The notes under the pieces: generated by a model
Database searches by the model: none
Seen by the model: only the letters and a program-made list of their open reading frames with translations
What the model was told of the DNA's origin: nothing
Made by a program: the position numbers and the translations under genes
In this document: piece after piece, positions 7,076 to 15,182 of the stretch
Position numbering within the stretch: the first letter of the stretch is position 1
Layout of the letters: each line of letters opens with the position of its first letter
DNA from: JAIEPT01 sp038217425
GTDB taxonomy: Bacteria; Planctomycetota; Planctomycetia; Gemmatales; Gemmataceae
DNA length: 53,021 bases
Direction: 5' to 3'
NCBI GenBank assembly: GCA_038217425.1
Contig: JBBQPM010000024.1
Span: 1-53,021 of the forward strand

Positions 7076-8371
7076 TTAGATTACCGTGCCATCCGGGATG
7101 ACCTGTCCCTTGGGCAGTACGATTACGCCGTCGGTGATCGAGTAATTTTCGCAGCGAAAATCGCGCACGCCGGCCGCGTTCGTGATCTTCACGTTTCGGC
7201 CGATCTTGCAGTCCTTGTCGATGATCGCATTTTCGATGATCGAGCCGTCGCCGATGCCGATGTTCGGATCGCCTTTTTTGGCGTTGGCGGCGAGGTCGTC
7301 GGGCATGTCGAATTTGTCGGCGCCGATGACGATGGAGTTCTTGATGGTGACGTTCTTGCCGATGCGGGTACGGATGCCGATGACGCTGCGCGTGATTGCG
7401 GAGCCGGCGCCGATAACGCAGCCGTCGCTGATCAGGGCGCGTTCGAGCCGGGCGTCTTCCATGCGCGACGGCGGCAAGTAGCGCATGCGCGTGTAGATGA
7501 GACCGTCGGGATGGAAAAAGTCGAACGGCGGATCGGGGTCGCACAGGGCGAGGTTCGCCTCGTGGTACGACTTCACGGTACCGACGTCCTCCCAGTAGCC
7601 GTCGAACAGGTGCGCTTGCACGTTCAGCCTGTCGATCGAACGCGGGAAGATCTCGTTGCCGAAATCGTGCGCCAAGGGCGGCTCGTTCAGAAGATCGACC
7701 AGCAGCTTGCGGCGGAACAAGTAGATGCCCATGCTCGCCAGGTAATTTCGGCCCTTGCTGGGAACGCCTTGCTTGTCGATCCATTCGCTGGCGACTTTCA
7801 CCGGAGCGAGGGCTTCGGGCGTCTTGGGCTTCTCGACGAAGCCGATGATGCGCCCGGCGTCGTTGAGCCGCACCAGGCCGAAGCCCGAGGTCTGGTCTTG
7901 CCGCACCGGCAGCACGGCAATGGTGACGTCCGCGTTGGTCCGGCGATGCGTCTCGAGCATGTCGCGGTAGTCCATGCGGTAGAGCTGATCGCCCGAGAGG
8001 ATCAACACCTCGCTGCCGGGATCTTCCTGGATGGAACGGATGTTCTGGCGAACGGCGTCGGCGGTTCCCTGGTACCAGTCCGACGTCTCGTTGGTCTGCT
8101 GGGCGGCGAGGATGTCGACGAAGCCCTTGCCGAACGGGTCGAACTTGTAGGTATTGGAGATGTGGCGATTGAGACTGACGCTGAGGAACTGGGTGAGGAC
8201 GAAGATGCGGTTGATGCCGCTGTTGAGGCAGTTGCTGACGGGGATGTCGATGAGTCGATACTTGCCGGCGATGGGGACGGCGGGTTTGCTGCGGAATTGG
8301 GTGAGGGGGAGTAGGCGGGTGCCTCGTCCGCCGCCGAGAATGATGCTGAGAACGTCGCGCTCGCGGTCCAT
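7076..8371 (-). CDS. glgC: Glucose-1-phosphate adenylyltransferase, cyanobacterial/plant-like type
   Basis: A 431-aa ADP-glucose pyrophosphorylase, making ADP-glucose from ATP and glucose-1-phosphate for glycogen synthesis. The N-terminal nucleotidyltransferase domain starts SIILGGGRGTRLLPLT, followed by YRLIDIPVSNCLNSG, WYQGTADAVRQN and LSGDQLYRMDY. The C-terminal left-handed beta-helix has hexapeptide repeats and ends …IPDGTVI. The GGGRGTRL loop, the DIPVSNCLNS and RMDY motifs and the IPDGTVI end resemble cyanobacterial and plant enzymes more than E. coli GlgC. The start ATG 8371 gives standard length; a longer frame upstream has a basic, low-complexity N-terminus and is not preferred. A second, different glgC lies 590 bases upstream on the same strand. 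Confidence 0.93.
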   Translation of the reverse strand: MDRERDVLSIILGGGRGTRLLPLTQFRSKPAVPIAGKYRLIDIPVSNCLNSGINRIFVLTQFLSVSLNRHISNTYKFDPFGKGFVDILAAQQTNETSDWYQGTADAVRQNIRSIQEDPGSEVLILSGDQLYRMDYRDMLETHRRTNADVTIAVLPVRQDQTSGFGLVRLNDAGRIIGFVEKPKTPEALAPVKVASEWIDKQGVPSKGRNYLASMGIYLFRRKLLVDLLNEPPLAHDFGNEIFPRSIDRLNVQAHLFDGYWEDVGTVKSYHEANLALCDPDPPFDFFHPDGLIYTRMRYLPPSRMEDARLERALISDGCVIGAGSAITRSVIGIRTRIGKNVTIKNSIVIGADKFDMPDDLAANAKKGDPNIGIGDGSIIENAIIDKDCKIGRNVKITNAAGVRDFRCENYSITDGVIVLPKGQVIPDGTVI

Positions 8372-8436
8372 TGGAGATATCCGTGTCCTGGGGGGGGTTA
8401 TGGGTTTTGCTCGTCGCATCGTATCACGCCGGGACG

Positions 8437-8470
8437 AAGCGGAAAAACCCATTTCGCGGTTTTTCCGCTT
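8437..8470. promoter_or_regulatory. Hairpin in the glgC leader region
   Basis: A perfect 13-bp inverted repeat (AAGCGGAAAAACC / GGTTTTTCCGCTT) with an 8-base spacer, 66 bases before the glgC start codon in the divergent space shared with the membrane-protein gene at 8598. It could be an operator, an mRNA leader structure or an attenuator; no function is shown. Confidence 0.45.
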
Positions 8471-8597
8471 TGCAATCCGACGACGCCAGGCCCGGGGGAC
8501 GAGGCGCTCCGAGCGACCTCGCCTGCTGGGCTTTTGATTGCCCGGAACATAAAACGGTGGTGTCCGCGGCAACGATATCCCCCTCTCGGAGATTCTC

Positions 8598-8960
8598 ATG
8601 GCTCGCCTCGCGATCACCTTCGGCCTGATCCTCACCGCTTTGGGCGGCGGCTTCTACGTTTACACCGAAATGAAAAGCGTCACCGCTCTCATCCCCGCCT
8701 TCTTCGGCATCGGTTTGATCCTGTGCGGCCTCGTCGCCCGCAATGAAAACCTGCGCAAGCACGCCATGCACGTCGCCGCCCTCATCGGACTCGTTGGTAC
8801 GCTCATGCCTGCCTTCATGGTGGTGAAGTCGCAATTGATCGACAAGAAGGAATGGGGGACCGCTACCACGGAGCTCGCCGCGATGGCCGTGCTCTGCGGC
8901 GCGTTCCTCTACCTCTGCATCAAGTCGTTCATCGACGCACGCAAGGCGCGAAAAGCGTAA
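8598..8960 (+). CDS. Four-helix membrane protein
   Basis: A 120-aa inner-membrane protein with four predicted helices (about residues 4-24, 29-47, 58-78 and 92-110) joined by very short loops, ending in a basic tail (DARKARKA). A CGGAG ribosome-binding site precedes ATG 8598. It sits between two minus-strand glgC genes and its stop codon abuts the stop of the second, so the transcripts converge. I do not recognise a functional family; small helical proteins of this kind are frequent in planctomycetes. No residues point to an enzyme. Confidence 0.75.
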   Translation: MARLAITFGLILTALGGGFYVYTEMKSVTALIPAFFGIGLILCGLVARNENLRKHAMHVAALIGLVGTLMPAFMVVKSQLIDKKEWGTATTELAAMAVLCGAFLYLCIKSFIDARKARKA

Positions 8961-10193
8961 TCACCCCTCCGGGAATTCATCCCGCGCTACCACCACGATG
9001 CCGTGGTCGGAGAACGTGAAGTTCCGCTGGCGGTCGTGCTCCACGTCGTAGCCGATGGTCGTGCCGGGGGGGATCTTCACGTCCTTGTCGATAATCGCCC
9101 GGCGAATCTTGCAGTGCCGGCCCACGTCGACGCCGCTGAAGAGGATGGAATCCTCGACGACGGCGTAGCTGTTGACGCGGACGTCGGTCGAGACGATGCT
9201 GCGGCGTAGATGTCCGCCGCTGATGATGCTCCCCTGACAGACGATGCTGTTGTGCGCCTCGCCGCGGCGCGCGTAGTCCCCGCCCTGCTCCAGGTGCACG
9301 AATTTGGGGGGCGGGAGTTGCGGCTGAAACGTGTGGATCGGCCAAGTTTGGTCGTACAGGTTCAGCACCGGTTCGACGCCGATCAGATCCATGTTCGCCT
9401 GGTAGTAGGCATCGAGGGTGCCGACGTCGCGCCAGTAGGGTTCTTGCTTATCGTTCTTGTCGCGGAAGCGGTAGCCGAAGACGCGGTGCTTGCCGATCAT
9501 GTAGGGGATGATGTTTTTGCCGAAGTCGTGATCGCTGTCGGTGCGGGTGGCGTCCTGACAGAGGAGTTCGTACATGAGGCGTGCGGAAAAGACGTAGATG
9601 CCCATGGACGCGAGGATGCGGCTCGGGTCGTCGGGCATGGGGATGGCGTTTTCCTTGGGTTTCTCCTGAAAGCCGAGAATGCGATTTTCGCTGTCGACCT
9701 GGAGCACGCCGAAGCCCCTGGCTTCTTCGAGGGGGGCGGGGATGCAGCCGACGGTGAGGTCGGCCCGCTTCTCGAGGTGGGCGCGGATCATGGCGCCGTA
9801 GTCCATTTTGTAGATGTGGTCCCCGGCCAGGATGAGGACGTACCTGGGCTCCTCGCGCTCGATCGTGTAGATGTTCTGGTAGATGGCGTCGGCGGTTCCC
9901 TTGTACCAATTCTCGTCGATGCGTTGTTGCGGCGGTAGGACTTCGATGAACTCGCCCAGCTGCCGGCTGAGGAAGCCCCAACCCGAGGCGATGTGCCGAT
10001 CGAGGCTGCGCGCTTTGTACTGCGTTAGCACGAGGACGCGGCGCAGGTCGCTGTTGAGGCAGTTCGACAGCGTGAAGTCGACGATGCGGTAGAGCCCGCC
10101 GAACGGGACGGCGGGTTTGGCGCGATCGCGGGTCAGCGGTTCCAGGCGCGTTCCTTTGCCGCCTGCCAGGATGAGGGTGAGCACGTCCTTCAC
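8961..10193 (-). CDS. glgC: Glucose-1-phosphate adenylyltransferase, proteobacterial-like type
   Basis: A 410-aa ADP-glucose pyrophosphorylase, distinct from the enzyme at 7076-8371. The GTG at 10193 is chosen because GGAG lies 9 bases upstream and the protein then starts KDVLTLILAGGKGTRLEPLT, as in the E. coli-type enzymes; the open frame continues upstream to 10448 without conserved sequence. Motifs: AKPAVPFGGLYRIVDFTLSN, WYKGTADAIYQN, LAGDHIYKMDYGAMI, GFQEKP and a beta-helix ending in …GIVVVARDEFPEG. Reaction: ATP plus glucose-1-phosphate to ADP-glucose. Two divergent AGPases in one locus may differ in allosteric control or form mixed tetramers, as plant large and small subunits do; that is inference. 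Confidence 0.93.
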   Translation of the reverse strand: MKDVLTLILAGGKGTRLEPLTRDRAKPAVPFGGLYRIVDFTLSNCLNSDLRRVLVLTQYKARSLDRHIASGWGFLSRQLGEFIEVLPPQQRIDENWYKGTADAIYQNIYTIEREEPRYVLILAGDHIYKMDYGAMIRAHLEKRADLTVGCIPAPLEEARGFGVLQVDSENRILGFQEKPKENAIPMPDDPSRILASMGIYVFSARLMYELLCQDATRTDSDHDFGKNIIPYMIGKHRVFGYRFRDKNDKQEPYWRDVGTLDAYYQANMDLIGVEPVLNLYDQTWPIHTFQPQLPPPKFVHLEQGGDYARRGEAHNSIVCQGSIISGGHLRRSIVSTDVRVNSYAVVEDSILFSGVDVGRHCKIRRAIIDKDVKIPPGTTIGYDVEHDRQRNFTFSDHGIVVVARDEFPEG

Positions 10194-10335
10194 GACTTCC
10201 GTCTCCACAGGGATCCATTTTCGATTGAGCGACGCGAGCCCCCATTGGAGCACATGGCGCGCCGAAGGCAACCTCCATTTCGTTAAACTCGGCGCGAACC
10301 TTGCGAAAACTCTGGAGATTCCGTCAGCTCTGCCT

Positions 10336-10364
10336 TTGACCTTCCGCGCTCGACTTGTTAAGAT
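10336..10364 (+). promoter_or_regulatory. Sigma70-like promoter for the GNAT-panC gene run
   Basis: TTGACC (10336-10341), a 17-base spacer and TAAGAT (10359-10364). It lies 46 bases before the GNAT start and is the only good promoter-like sequence upstream of the five plus-strand genes to 15091. Confidence 0.55.
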
Positions 10365-10410
10365 TCGTTCTTTGCGTCTCTCCGCCTGGTCCCGTGATCG
10401 GGGACTTTCC

Positions 10411-11004
10411 ATGATCTCGCCGCTGCAAACCGAACTGACGTACGTCAAGCGTCATCGCATGTTCCTGGATCTCACCGCGCCTCTGCCGGCCGTGCCGCCC
10501 CTGGCCGAGAGGTATCGCTGGGTCGGATGGCAGCCGTCGCTCATGGAAGCCCACGCGCAGGTCAAGGTGCAATGCTTCCAGGGGGAGATCGACAGCCTGG
10601 TCTTCGAGAATTTGCGCGATTACGCCGGCTGCATGCGGCTCATGAACGAGATCTCGCATCGCAGCGGGTTTCGCCCCGAAGCGACCTGGCTCATTGCCCT
10701 GGACGACGAGTACGTCGGGACCGTGCAAGGGGTGCTTCATCTGGGCGAAGCAGGCGCCATTCAGAATCTGGGCATTGTCCCCGAGCATCGCGGCCGGGGT
10801 TTGGGCAAGGCGCTGCTGCTGCGGGCGCTGCATGCGTTTCGCGAACGGGGGCTGGCGCGGGCCACGCTCGAGGTGACGGCGCAGAACAAGGCAGCGGTCC
10901 ACATCTATCGCCAAATCGGCTTCCGGTACTACAAAACCATTTACAAGACCATCGACCCCGCGCTCCTGGCCAAGAACCAGGACGGCGAAGATTGGTACCT
11001 CTAA
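10411..11004 (+). CDS. GNAT-family N-acetyltransferase
   Basis: A 197-aa protein of the Gcn5-related acetyltransferase fold, which moves an acetyl group from acetyl-CoA to an amine. ATG 10411 has GGGGA 5 bases upstream; the frame extends further but without conserved sequence. Acetyl-CoA-binding motif A is GIVPEHRGRGLGKALL with Arg127-Gly-Arg-Gly-Leu-Gly132. Motif B follows in ATLEVTAQNKAAVHIYRQIGF, where the Asn and Tyr are typical. The N-terminal 85 residues form an extra region not seen in minimal GNATs. Substrate unknown. First gene of a plus-strand run; 47 bases separate it from the M16 gene. Confidence 0.88.
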   Translation: MISPLQTELTYVKRHRMFLDLTAPLPAVPPLAERYRWVGWQPSLMEAHAQVKVQCFQGEIDSLVFENLRDYAGCMRLMNEISHRSGFRPEATWLIALDDEYVGTVQGVLHLGEAGAIQNLGIVPEHRGRGLGKALLLRALHAFRERGLARATLEVTAQNKAAVHIYRQIGFRYYKTIYKTIDPALLAKNQDGEDWYL

Positions 11005-11051
11005 CGCCCGCCGCCCGTGCCTCAAGACTCGCGGCGAGCAGGGAGTTCTCC

Positions 11052-12284
11052 TTGCCTCAGGACGTTTACCAGCACACTTTTCCCAACGGCCTGACGCTGC
11101 TCGTCGAACGCATGGAGCACGTCCGCTCCGCCGCGTTCAACTTCCTCGTACCCGCCGGCTGCTGCTTCGATCCCCCCGACCGATTGGGCCTGGGTTCCAT
11201 CCTTGCCGACATGATCACCCGCGGCGCCGGATCTCGCGATAGTCTCGAACTCAGCCTGGCGCTGGACAATCTCGGCCTGGACCGCAGCGAAAGCGTCGGC
11301 CAGCTGACCATGAGCTTCTGGGGCTCGACGCTGGCGCGGAACATCCTGCCCGCGCTGGAGATTTACGCCGACATCCTGCGCAAGCCGCATCTGCCCGAGG
11401 ACGAGGTCGACGCCGTCAAGGCGCTGGCGCTGCAGGATCTGCAGGCGCTGGAGGACGATCCGCCGCAAAAGGCGCTGGGGGAGCTCAAGCGTCGGTTTTG
11501 GCCGATGCCTTTGGGCCGGGACCGGCGCGGGGACGTAGCCGGCATCGAGGCGCTACAGCCCGCCGACCTGCGCAAGCAATTCGAGCGCTACTTCACGCCG
11601 CAGGGAGCGATCCTGTCAATCGCGGGCAACGTCGAATGGCAGCCGATCAAGGATCAGGTCGAGCAGCATTTTTCGAGCTGGCAAGGCCGGCCGGAACCGA
11701 CGGTCCTCCTGCAACCGCCCCTGCGCGGCATCGCGCACATCGAGAAAGACACGACGCAAACGCAGATCGGCATCGCGTACGAATCCGTGCCGTACACGGA
11801 TGCCGAGTACTACGCGGCCCGCGGCGCGGTACAAGTTCTCTCCGGCGGCATGGGCGCCCGGCTCTTCACCGAGGTCCGCGAGAAGCACGGCCTGTGCTAC
11901 TCCATCTGGGCGCGGCACGGGGCGTTCAAAGGCCCCGCCGCCGTCACCGTCTACGCCGGCACCACGAATCAGCGCGCCCAGGAAACGCTCGACAAGACTG
12001 TCTTCGAACTCAAGCGTCTCATCGAAGGCGTCACCGATGAAGAGGTCCAGCGCGCCCAGGCGGGCCTGAAATCTGCGGTCATCATGCAGGAGGAATCGAC
12101 CTCCGCCCGGGCTGGGGCGCTCGCTTCGGACTGGTACTATTTCGGTAGAGTGCGTTCCCTCGAAGAAGTGCAATCGGGCATCGACAGCTTGACGCCCGCG
12201 ATGATCCTGGAGCACGTGAAGAAGCATCCGCCCGGCGACTTCACGTTGGTGACGCTGGGGCCCAAGGCGCTGACGTTGGGGTAG
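11052..12284 (+). CDS. M16 (insulinase) family protein lacking the zinc site
   Basis: A 410-aa protein with the two-domain fold of a single M16 subunit. The start is TTG 11052, behind AGGGAG at 6-base spacing, which gives the typical opening DVYQHTFPNGLTLLVE. In active members the first domain has HxxEH; here the aligned residues are Ser49-Ile-Leu-Ala-Asp53 (LGLGSILADMITRGAG), so both histidines and the glutamate are missing. The C-terminal domain keeps the family signature GGMGARLFTEVREKHGLCYS. It is therefore probably a non-catalytic subunit, as in mitochondrial processing peptidase or two-subunit bacterial M16 enzymes, but no active partner is present in the window. It lies 23 bases before the DUF1501 gene. 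Confidence 0.85.
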   Translation: MPQDVYQHTFPNGLTLLVERMEHVRSAAFNFLVPAGCCFDPPDRLGLGSILADMITRGAGSRDSLELSLALDNLGLDRSESVGQLTMSFWGSTLARNILPALEIYADILRKPHLPEDEVDAVKALALQDLQALEDDPPQKALGELKRRFWPMPLGRDRRGDVAGIEALQPADLRKQFERYFTPQGAILSIAGNVEWQPIKDQVEQHFSSWQGRPEPTVLLQPPLRGIAHIEKDTTQTQIGIAYESVPYTDAEYYAARGAVQVLSGGMGARLFTEVREKHGLCYSIWARHGAFKGPAAVTVYAGTTNQRAQETLDKTVFELKRLIEGVTDEEVQRAQAGLKSAVIMQEESTSARAGALASDWYYFGRVRSLEEVQSGIDSLTPAMILEHVKKHPPGDFTLVTLGPKALTLG

Positions 12285-12307
12285 TATTCTGCGAAGCGGA
12301 GACCGCC

Positions 12308-13672
12308 ATGCTAAACCGCCGCGATGCGATGATCAGGCTCGGGCAGCTGGGTTTCGGCGCCTCGTTGCTCCCGGCACTGGCTCAGGCTCAGGCCGCGGGC
12401 CGAACCGGCTCGGCCAAGAACGTCATCCTCCTCTATCTCTGGGGCGGACCTTCCGGGCAGGACATGTGGGATCTCAAGCCCCACACCCCCGAATATATTC
12501 GTAGCGAGTTCCAGCCGATCGCCAGCCGCGTCCCGGGCTTTCAACTTTGTGAACTACTGCCGCGACTTGCCGAGAATACCGACAAACTCGCTCTGTTGCG
12601 CTCGATGACGCACGACAGCGTCGTGCACGAACCGTCGGTCTATTACACGCTGACGGGGAAGAAGAACCCGACGTTGGTGGTGCCGCGCAATCAGCGCCGA
12701 CGTAGCGACTTCCCGAACCTGGGCGCCATGATCGCGGCGCAGACGCCGCCCGGGCCGTTGCCCGCGAGCGTTACGATCCCCCGGCCGATCGGACACGACG
12801 GCGTCACCTACGCGGGGACGTACGCCGGGTGGTTGGGCCCTCGTTTCGATCCCATGGAATTGAAGTCGGCGCCCAACACTTCGGAAATGCCGACCCATCC
12901 GCTGGAATTCGCCCCGGGCCTCGACGCCACCCGCGTCATCGCCCGCCAGGGATTGCTCCAACAAATCGAGCGTCACGACGGCGTTCTGCAGTCGGCGCGC
13001 TCGACCGAGGGCCTGTCTTCCTTTTACGAACAAGCCCATAGGATGATCGCCTCGCCCGCCGCCCGGCACGCCTTCACGCTGGACCGCGAGCCGGCCTGGC
13101 TGCGCGACCGGTACGGCCGCAACGAGTACGGCGACAGCTTCCTGCTGGCGCGTCGGCTCATCGAAGCCGACGTCCGCATGGTCAGCGTCAACTGGATGTA
13201 CATCATGTCCAACGGCAAAGTCGCCAACGTCTGGGACACGCACGGCGGCATCGGCGGACTCGGGAGCGTCGGCGGCTTCGACATGCTCCGCGCCAACTAC
13301 TGCCTGCCGCCGCTGGACCAGGCGCTTTCCGCCCTGCTCGAAGATTTGCAAACCCGCGGGCTGCTCGAGGAGACGCTGGTCGTCGTCACCGGCGAGTTCG
13401 GCCGCACGCCGCGAATCAATCCGACGCAGGGGCGCGAACACTGGGGGCCGTGCTACTCGGCGCTGCTCGCCGGGGGCGGCGTGCGCGGCGGACAAATCGT
13501 CGGCGCCAGCGACAAAATGGGCGCCTTCGTCCGCGACTTCCCCATCGCCCCCGAGGATCTCCTCGCCACCGTCTACCACGCGCTCGGCCTCGACCCTGCC
13601 GCCATGGTCCGCGAACGCGACGGCCGACCCGTGCCGATGTGTGAAGGTCGCCCGCTGCGGAATTTGTTTTAA
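12308..13672 (+). CDS. DUF1501 protein, twin-arginine-like signal
   Basis: A 454-aa protein of the DUF1501 family, found in very many copies in planctomycetes and related to alkaline phosphatase-like sulfatases. The N-terminus MLNRRDAMIRLGQLGFGAS has an RR motif and hydrophobic stretch typical of Tat export. Family features: ILLYLWGGPSGQDMWDLKP, LLRSMTHDSVVHEPSVYY, the late VVTGEFGRTPRINPTQGREH, and the metal-binding-like D…H residues. GGAG lies 6 bases before ATG 12308. DUF1501 genes usually sit beside DUF1549/DUF1553 cytochrome genes; here it is in a run with M16 and CYTH genes instead. Molecular function unproven; expected periplasmic. Confidence 0.9.
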   Translation: MLNRRDAMIRLGQLGFGASLLPALAQAQAAGRTGSAKNVILLYLWGGPSGQDMWDLKPHTPEYIRSEFQPIASRVPGFQLCELLPRLAENTDKLALLRSMTHDSVVHEPSVYYTLTGKKNPTLVVPRNQRRRSDFPNLGAMIAAQTPPGPLPASVTIPRPIGHDGVTYAGTYAGWLGPRFDPMELKSAPNTSEMPTHPLEFAPGLDATRVIARQGLLQQIERHDGVLQSARSTEGLSSFYEQAHRMIASPAARHAFTLDREPAWLRDRYGRNEYGDSFLLARRLIEADVRMVSVNWMYIMSNGKVANVWDTHGGIGGLGSVGGFDMLRANYCLPPLDQALSALLEDLQTRGLLEETLVVVTGEFGRTPRINPTQGREHWGPCYSALLAGGGVRGGQIVGASDKMGAFVRDFPIAPEDLLATVYHALGLDPAAMVRERDGRPVPMCEGRPLRNLF

Positions 13673-13688
13673 CTCGCTCGGAGGAGAC

Positions 13689-14237
13689 ATGCTCGAAATC
13701 GAACTCAAATACCGCACGGAAGACTTCGCCGCGCTCAAAGCCAAGCTCGCCGCGTGGAAGGCGCGCCGCGACGATCCGATCCTCGAATCCGACTACTACT
13801 ACAACGCCCCCGATCGCGATTTCCGCGTCACCGGCGAAGTCTTCCGGCTGCGCCGCATCGGCGCGGAGAATTTTGCGACGTACAAAGGGCTCAAGGAACC
13901 CGGACCGGTCAAGACGCGCCGTGAACTCGAGATCGCCTTGCAAGAAGGGGACGAGGCGGCCGAGGAGTTCCGCGAACTGCTCCGCTGCCTCGGCTACCGC
14001 TTCGTCGCCGTCGTCAAGAAAGTACGCACCATCCACCACTTTCGCCGGGGGGACTTCAAGCTGCAGGCCTGCTTCGACGATGTCGAAGACGTGGGCCGAT
14101 TCGTCGAGATCGAGATCGTGGCGCCGGAGGAGCATCGGGAGGCGGCACAGGAAGTGCTTCTGGAGACGGCGGACGAGTTGGGACTCGCCGATCCGGAACC
14201 GCGTTCGTATCTGACGATGCAGATCGGAAACCGATGA
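13689..14237 (+). CDS. CYTH domain protein (class IV adenylate cyclase / triphosphatase-like)
   Basis: A 182-aa protein of the CYTH superfamily, whose members cleave or cyclise triphosphates inside an acidic beta-barrel tunnel. ATG 13689 directly follows a GGAGGAGAC ribosome-binding site. The N-terminal signature EIELK gives Glu3, Glu5 and Lys7 (ExExK); later charged residues fit the metal and phosphate sites (RLRRIGAENFATYKG, KTRRELEIAL, KVRTIHHF, EIEIVAPEEH). It could be a class IV adenylate cyclase (CyaB-like), a thiamine triphosphatase or an inorganic triphosphatase; sequence cannot decide. Its stop overlaps the panC start by 4 bases (ATGA), showing translational coupling. Confidence 0.88.
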   Translation: MLEIELKYRTEDFAALKAKLAAWKARRDDPILESDYYYNAPDRDFRVTGEVFRLRRIGAENFATYKGLKEPGPVKTRRELEIALQEGDEAAEEFRELLRCLGYRFVAVVKKVRTIHHFRRGDFKLQACFDDVEDVGRFVEIEIVAPEEHREAAQEVLLETADELGLADPEPRSYLTMQIGNR

Positions 14238-15091
14238 AGCCGCCGATCCTCGCCGCGACGATTCGGGAAGCGCGCGAAGCGCTGGAGACGCCGCGCCGTC
14301 GGGGCAAGACCATCGGCCTGGTGCCGACGATGGGCGCGCTGCACGCCGGGCACGCCCAGCTCCTCGCCACGGCGCGGCAAGCGTGCGACCTCGTCGTCGT
14401 CTCGATCTTCGTCAATCCGACGCAATTTGGGCCCAAGGAAGACTTCAGCCGATACCCTCGGCCGTTCGAAAAGGACGTGGAAGTCTGCGTGCGCGAAGGC
14501 GTCGACCTGATCTTTCATCCGGCGCCGAGCGAAATGTATCCGGCGGGCCATCAGACGTTCGTCGAGGTGAGCGACTTGCAGAAGCCGTTGTGCGGCGCCA
14601 GTCGGCCGGGGCACTTTCGCGGCGTCGCTACCGTCGTGCTCAAGTTGCTGAATATCGTGCAGCCGACCATCGCGTATTTCGGACAGAAAGACGCGCAGCA
14701 AGCCCGGCTCCTTGCGCAAATGGTGCACGACCTCGACGTCCCGGTCTGGGTCGAGATTTGCCCCACGGTTCGCGAAAGCGACGGACTGGCCCTGAGTTCG
14801 CGTAACCAGTACTTGAGCGCCGACCAGCGCCAAAATGCGACGGTTCTATACCAGGTGCTGGAGATGATGCGCACGAGGATCGGGGCCGGCGAGCGCAGCG
14901 CCGAGAAATTGTTGAGCGCCGCGCATGCCATGATCGTCGCCACGCCCGGCGCCCGGCTCGACTACGTCGACCTCGTTTCCTGGCAAACGCTGACGCCGAT
15001 CGCGACGCTCGAAGGCGAGATCCTCGCTGCCCTCGCGGTCTATTTCGGGTCGACGCGCCTCATCGACAACATGCGCCTCTCGATTGCGTGA
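14234..15091 (+). CDS. panC: Pantothenate synthetase
   Basis: A 285-aa cytoplasmic enzyme that joins pantoate and beta-alanine with ATP to give pantothenate, the precursor of coenzyme A. Signatures: VPTMGALHAGH (His37 and His40, the HIGH-like ATP motif), VVSIFVNPTQFGP, the CGASRPGHFRGV loop, YFGQKDAQQ and GLALSSRN (the SSRN KMSKS-like motif). The start ATG 14234 overlaps the CYTH stop in ATGA. Length and motif order are normal. It is the last gene of the plus-strand run and is followed by a terminator shared with the convergent YXWGXW gene. Confidence 0.96.
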   Translation: MKPPILAATIREAREALETPRRRGKTIGLVPTMGALHAGHAQLLATARQACDLVVVSIFVNPTQFGPKEDFSRYPRPFEKDVEVCVREGVDLIFHPAPSEMYPAGHQTFVEVSDLQKPLCGASRPGHFRGVATVVLKLLNIVQPTIAYFGQKDAQQARLLAQMVHDLDVPVWVEICPTVRESDGLALSSRNQYLSADQRQNATVLYQVLEMMRTRIGAGERSAEKLLSAAHAMIVATPGARLDYVDLVSWQTLTPIATLEGEILAALAVYFGSTRLIDNMRLSIA

Positions 15092-15122
15092 AGGCAAGTC
15101 GGGGCACCAGAAATAGCCTACG

Positions 15123-15164
15123 AAAAAACCGGGAACGTCTGGCACGCGCCTGACGTTCCCGGTT
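15123..15164. terminator. Intrinsic terminator between panC and the YXWGXW gene
   Basis: A perfect 13-bp stem (AACCGGGAACGTC / GACGTTCCCGGTT, 15127-15139 / 15152-15164) with a 12-base loop. Read on the minus strand it ends in TTTTTT (15123-15128). It lies between two converging genes and may serve both. Confidence 0.8.
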
Positions 15165-15182
15165 CGGGTTTTGGTTCTCGAT

